Origin: an uncultured Desulfuromonadales bacterium
GTDB taxonomy: Bacteria; Desulfobacterota; Desulfuromonadia; Desulfuromonadales; Geopsychrobacteraceae
NCBI GenBank assembly: GCA_945787295.1
Contig: CALZHQ010000035.1
Location: forward strand, 1-25,557
DNA length: 25,557 nucleotides
Reading direction: 5' to 3'
Both the position numbers and the translations under genes were made by a program. Numbering within the stretch: position 1 is the first letter of the stretch; each line of letters begins with the position of its first letter. Of the stretch, positions 22,626 through 25,557 are shown piece after piece. Under the pieces are notes generated by a model. It was given only the letters and a program-made list of their open reading frames with translations, did not search any database and was not told the origin of the DNA.

Positions 22626-23378
22626 CTAAGTAAATGATTCCACTGCCTTGAGCAGATCGCTGCAGACCCTCGCTCCTGGTGCGACGATGTGCTGTTCGTC
22701 GCCGTGACGGTACTTGCCGGTCTGGACCAGGGCTGCTTTCATTCCCGCCTTGAGTGCGCCGTTGATGTCGGTAAAGACATCATCGCCGACCATCAGCGTT
22801 TCTGCCGGACGGCAGCCGAGCTGGCTGGCGGCGGCATGGAAAAAGGCCGCCGAGGGTTTGCCGAGGATGATTGCCTGGCAGCCTGTGGCGTATTCCAGAG
22901 CAGCGACGAAGGGACCGGCGTCGAGGCTCATCCCGCCGGCTTCTTTGAAATAGCGATTATCCCCGACCGCCAGCAGGCGGGCTCCTTCAAACAGGAGTCT
23001 AAATGCCTGATTGAGATTGGCGTAGTTGAAGCCATCCGCCGCATCGCCCAGGACTACGGCATCCGGCGGTCCACCGACCAAATCGGCAAATTCCTCTTCG
23101 ATTGCAGGATGAACCAGCAGCCAGGGGGTGAGACTGTGATCCCGCAGATAGTCGTGGACCGCCTGTGGAGCGGTGAAAATCTCTTCTTCGGCGATGGCAA
23201 AACCCATCTTCAGTAGCTTCTGAACGATCGCCTTGCGCGGGCTGCGCGAGCTGTTGGTGATGTAGCGCAGCGGGGTGTTTCGTGCCTGTAGCTGCTCCAC
23301 CGCCTCACGTGAACCGGGCAGAAGTTGTTCGCCGACATAGACTGTTCCGCTCAGATCGAGTAGTACGCCTTTGATCAT
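22626..23378 (-). CDS. HAD superfamily class IIA phosphatase
   Basis: This 250-residue cytoplasmic phosphatase resembles the HDHD2/LHPP-like subgroup. Motif I is LLDLSGTVYVG, with Asp8 as nucleophile and Ser in place of the second Asp, as in that subgroup. Motif II is ITNSSRSP, the cap lies in the middle, the motif III lysine is in ILGKPSAAFF, and motif IV is MVGDDVFTDINGALKAGM. The substrate is unknown; relatives act on small phosphorylated metabolites or phosphohistidine. The start at 23378 was chosen because it begins directly before motif I and AAGGA lies seven to eight bases upstream; the frame is open 26 codons further. It is first in the four-gene minus-strand unit. Confidence 0.88.
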   Translation of the reverse strand: MIKGVLLDLSGTVYVGEQLLPGSREAVEQLQARNTPLRYITNSSRSPRKAIVQKLLKMGFAIAEEEIFTAPQAVHDYLRDHSLTPWLLVHPAIEEEFADLVGGPPDAVVLGDAADGFNYANLNQAFRLLFEGARLLAVGDNRYFKEAGGMSLDAGPFVAALEYATGCQAIILGKPSAAFFHAAASQLGCRPAETLMVGDDVFTDINGALKAGMKAALVQTGKYRHGDEQHIVAPGARVCSDLLKAVESFT

Positions 23379-23408
23379 GGCTGCGTCCTTTGGAGTGCTT
23401 TCTCTTAA

Positions 23409-23414
23409 ATTATA
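23409..23414 (-). promoter_or_regulatory. -10 box of the HAD-led operon
   Basis: TATAAT on the minus strand lies 31 bases before the HAD start codon, with TTCGTC 17 bases further upstream as a poor -35. The twelve bases ATCCGCTATAAT (23420-23409) are identical to those before the dioxygenase-like gene (24018-24007). Confidence 0.45.
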
Positions 23415-23517
23415 GCGGATTGGAAGGTTCGGACGAAAATATAGATTTGCGGCCAAGGCACGAAGGATAGACTGGGATATTGGAGGCCTGCTCTTGCTGT
23501 TTGTGAGAATGCCATTC

Positions 23518-24000
23518 TCAGTGTTCAGGAATGAGAATCAGGTCGAAAACTGCATCCGAGGTGCCTGGTTGAAGATAATGCTGCGTGACCAGAGTCTGAA
23601 AACCTTCGGCCGAAACCCGGATGTGGATGTGCGGCGGGCGGGTGGCGTAGTTACCGGGAAAGTTGGTTTCCAGTTGGTATTTTCCCGAATCATCAGTGAT
23701 CACCGCCGCCCGATGGGCGTCATCGTAGTGGCCATCAGGGCCAGTCTGCCAGAACTCGATCAGTGGTCTGGCAATCGGCGTGCAGTCGACTGCTGATTTG
23801 ACAGTGCCTGTCAGCAGGTAGCCATCGCCGATTTTGGAACGTAACGGCGCTCCCGGCCGGTAGAAGGGCCCCATTTCGTCTTCCGGGGTCGGCTCGCACG
23901 GACTGACAGTTAGCGACTGAGTCTCAGCGACAACTTTTGATGAAACGTTCAGCAAGGGGAACAGTAGTGCTATTAGAATAACTGCAATACGGATAGACAT
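23518..24000 (-). CDS. Secreted intradiol ring-cleavage dioxygenase-like protein
   Basis: This 160-residue protein has a signal peptide (hydrophobic residues about 4-20) and one catalytic-type domain. The four iron ligands of intradiol dioxygenases are all represented: Tyr in DGHYDDAH, Tyr in FPGNYATRPP, and two His in RPPHIHIRV. The entry EDEMGPFYRPGAP resembles the family N-terminal segment. Canonical protocatechuate and catechol enzymes are cytoplasmic and larger; small exported members exist, with poorly known substrates. The arginine usual between the tyrosines is replaced (LETNFPG), so normal catechol chemistry is uncertain. The ATG is only six bases after a TATAAT, with no ribosome site, so the transcript may be leaderless. 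Divergent from an orphan lipoprotein. Confidence 0.82.
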   Translation of the reverse strand: MSIRIAVILIALLFPLLNVSSKVVAETQSLTVSPCEPTPEDEMGPFYRPGAPLRSKIGDGYLLTGTVKSAVDCTPIARPLIEFWQTGPDGHYDDAHRAAVITDDSGKYQLETNFPGNYATRPPHIHIRVSAEGFQTLVTQHYLQPGTSDAVFDLILIPEH

Positions 24001-24006
24001 AACTTG

Positions 24007-24012
24007 ATTATA
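24007..24012 (-). promoter_or_regulatory. -10 box directly before the dioxygenase-like gene
   Basis: TATAAT on the minus strand ends six bases before the ATG at 24000, which predicts transcription starting at or very near the start codon. A clear -35 is lacking (TCTCTT at 17 bases). Confidence 0.45.
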
Positions 24013-24150
24013 GCGGATATCGGCGGAGAAAGAGAAATAGGCCGGTTAACTGTAACGATGAGCGGTGCGTGGCCGCACATAATAGTCGGCTCGATTGTCT
24101 TTAGTAATATATATGTTTTAGGATGTATATATGGGCAAAGGAGATTGACC

Positions 24151-24645
24151 ATGGCTAACTATGCAAAATGTTTTCTGTTGACAGTTGTATTCTGCATGTT
24201 CTTTATTGCTGGCTGTCAAACCACGACAGCTATCTATAAGGGCGCTTTGGCTGAAAAAAATACGGTATTTGTTCTTCAGGAAGCAGTAAAGAAAAACCTG
24301 AGTTGGCAGGATCTTTACGTGTCTCTCGATTTTCAAGTTGATCAGCAAGGAGATGATTTAGAGTTAAATGGATATTTTTCGTTCGCAGACTATCCGCAAA
24401 TGAATTTAGCCAGAGTGGATAGGTTTAAACTGCAGGTTTTTTTACTGAATAAGGATAATGTCGTCCTGGAGTACTACGATCTGTATCGAACGGTGGGTTA
24501 TGATTTGGACGAGAGGGTGGCGTTTAAGAAAACCCTTAAATCTCTGACGGGCGTTACAGCGATCAGTTTCGGATATGCTGGTGAATTTATTGAAGAACTA
24601 GGCCGTCGAGAATTTGTTTGGAAGTTGCCACGCCGGTCTCATTGA
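24151..24645 (+). CDS. Orphan lipoprotein of unknown function
   Basis: This 164-residue protein has a lipoprotein signal ending IAGC (Cys22). The mature region is a mixed alpha/beta sequence (LDFQVDQQGDDLELNGYFSF; VDRFKLQVFLLNKDNVVLEYY; a final TAISFGYAGEF strand) that was not recognised. AAAGGAGA lies seven bases before the ATG. The open frame begins 49 codons upstream, but this start has the signal peptide and ribosome site. The gene is visibly richer in A and T than its neighbours and stands alone between divergent and convergent genes, which may point to acquisition by transfer. It is followed by a strong terminator. Confidence 0.7.
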   Translation: MANYAKCFLLTVVFCMFFIAGCQTTTAIYKGALAEKNTVFVLQEAVKKNLSWQDLYVSLDFQVDQQGDDLELNGYFSFADYPQMNLARVDRFKLQVFLLNKDNVVLEYYDLYRTVGYDLDERVAFKKTLKSLTGVTAISFGYAGEFIEELGRREFVWKLPRRSH

Positions 24646-24654
24646 TTGAACGTA

Positions 24655-24682
24655 AAAAGGACGACCAGATGGTCGTCCTTTT
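24655..24682. terminator. Bidirectional terminator between lipoprotein gene and dapL
   Basis: AAAAGGACGACC (24655-24666) pairs perfectly with GGTCGTCCTTTT (24671-24682) across a four-base loop. It has A and T runs at both ends and lies between the two convergent stop codons. Confidence 0.9.
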
Positions 24683-24702
24683 GGTTTCACTCTCTTGGCA
24701 GT

Positions 24703-25557
24703 TTACTTGCCCCACTTCTCGCGGATCCGGGTAACTGCGGTTTCGACATTGGCGCGATCTCCGAAAGCGGAGAGGCGGAAGTAGCCTTCGCCACTCGGGC
24801 CGAAGCCGCTGCCGGGGGTGCCGACGACGAAGCATTCGTTCAGCAGCTTGTCGAAGAAATCCCAGCTGGTCATCCCTTCCGGGGTCTTTAACCAGATGTA
24901 GGGGGCGTTGACGCCGCCGAAGCATTCAATGCCGGCTGCGCTCAGACCTTCGCGAATGATCGTGGCGTTGTTCATGTAGTAGTCGATCACTTCCTTGACC
25001 TGCGCCCAGCCTTCGTCGCTGTAAACAGCGGCGGCAGCCTTTTGCACCGGGTAGGAGACGCCGTTGAACTTGGTGCACTGACGACGGTTCCAGAGTTTGT
25101 TGAAGCTGTACTTCTTGCCATCAGCGGTTGTTCCCATCAGCTCTTCCGGAACTACGGTCAGGCCGCAGCGCACACCGGTGAAACCGGCGGTTTTAGAGAA
25201 GGAGCGGAACTCGATGGCGCACTGCTTGGCGCCTTCGATCTCGTAGATCGAGTGGGGGATGTCGGCTTCGGTGATAAAGGCTTCATAGGCTGCATCGAAC
25301 AATATTACGGCATCATTTTCGATAGCGTAGTCGACCCAGGCTTTGAGCTGCTCTTTAGTCGCGACGGCGCCGGTCGGGTTGTTCGGAAAACAGAGGTAGA
25401 TGACATCGACCTTTTCGCTCGGGAAGGCCGGGGCAAAACCGTTCTCCTCGGTGCAGGGCATGTAGACCAGGCCCTGGTAGTAGCCTTTGTCATCGGCCTT
25501 ACCGCTGCGGCCAACCATGACGTTGGTGTCGTTGTAGACCGGGTAGACCGGATCGCC
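24703..25557 (-). CDS. dapL: LL-diaminopimelate aminotransferase, C-terminal part
   Basis: The frame is open to the right edge ([17 protein letters not shown]), so 284 residues are present and roughly the first 125 lie outside the window. The enzyme converts tetrahydrodipicolinate directly to LL-diaminopimelate with glutamate as amino donor, using PLP, in lysine and peptidoglycan synthesis. Visible features are [13 protein letters not shown], the PLP-anchoring Asp/Tyr region [10 protein letters not shown], the Schiff-base lysine in [25 protein letters not shown], and the substrate-binding end [18 protein letters not shown]. These features separate it from ordinary aspartate aminotransferases. 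It ends at a strong convergent terminator. The DAP-aminotransferase pathway fits deltaproteobacteria. Confidence 0.93.
   Translation of the reverse strand, partial: GDPVYPVYNDTNVMVGRSGKADDKGYYQGLVYMPCTEENGFAPAFPSEKVDVIYLCFPNNPTGAVATKEQLKAWVDYAIENDAVILFDAAYEAFITEADIPHSIYEIEGAKQCAIEFRSFSKTAGFTGVRCGLTVVPEELMGTTADGKKYSFNKLWNRRQCTKFNGVSYPVQKAAAAVYSDEGWAQVKEVIDYYMNNATIIREGLSAAGIECFGGVNAPYIWLKTPEGMTSWDFFDKLLNECFVVGTPGSGFGPSGEGYFRLSAFGDRANVETAVTRIREKWGK

Noticed and set aside
23504..23520. Fur-like inverted repeat TGAGAAT/ATTCTCA
   Set aside because: Its spacer is three bases rather than one, and it lies over the stop codon of the dioxygenase-like gene, not in a promoter; without a U-tract it is also a poor terminator.

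Overview
The window looks like a chromosomal segment of a GC-rich deltaproteobacterium of the Desulfuromonadales/Geobacterales type. This is inferred from a multiheme c-type cytochrome, two heme-binding Tll0287-like (DUF3365) sensors, a GGDEF protein, rubredoxin-type redox proteins, LL-diaminopimelate aminotransferase and dense short operons. No tRNA, rRNA, CRISPR array, transposase or prophage gene was seen.

Left part (1-11715, all + strand). The tail of an ASPIC/UnbV-domain protein ends at a perfect palindromic terminator. It is followed by a tightly overlapping eight-gene operon: a large membrane spermidine-synthase-like protein; three consecutive pairs, each a secreted or lipidated three-repeat CarboxypepD_reg-like protein followed by a secreted or lipidated right-handed beta-helix protein; a Tat-exported DUF362 protein; and a membrane polyferredoxin that looks like a NapH-NapG fusion. 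Most junctions overlap by 1 to 20 bases, so the genes are probably co-transcribed. This is the most interesting part of the window: a duplicated envelope or surface module coupled to an Fe-S electron-transfer pair, with no catalytic oxidoreductase in the window. It superficially recalls nos-type accessory logic (NosD beta-helix plus NosR/NapH-like polyferredoxin) without NosZ.

Middle part (11716-18700). asd (-) and queF (+) are divergent and share a compact control region with a GntR/FadR-type inverted repeat. Next come a Tll0287-like heme/HAMP gene carrying two opposite frameshifts (-) and, divergently, an intact Tll0287-like diguanylate cyclase (+). Then, on the minus strand, lie a tandem rubredoxin-like/FAD-NAD(P)H oxidoreductase fusion and a universal stress protein.

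Right part (18701-25557). A rhodanese, a DUF3553-like small protein and a seven-CxxCH secreted cytochrome lie on the plus strand; the cytochrome has one degenerate eighth site. A minus-strand run follows: HAD-IIA phosphatase, DUF488 protein, CNNM/CBS membrane protein and DUF1232 small membrane protein. Beyond it are a secreted intradiol-dioxygenase-like protein (-), an orphan lipoprotein (+) and the C-terminal two thirds of dapL (-), which runs off the right edge. Several convergent pairs are separated by clear stem-loop terminators.

All calls come from reading the sequence without database searches. Family names are recognised from motifs; functions of the left operon are inference.
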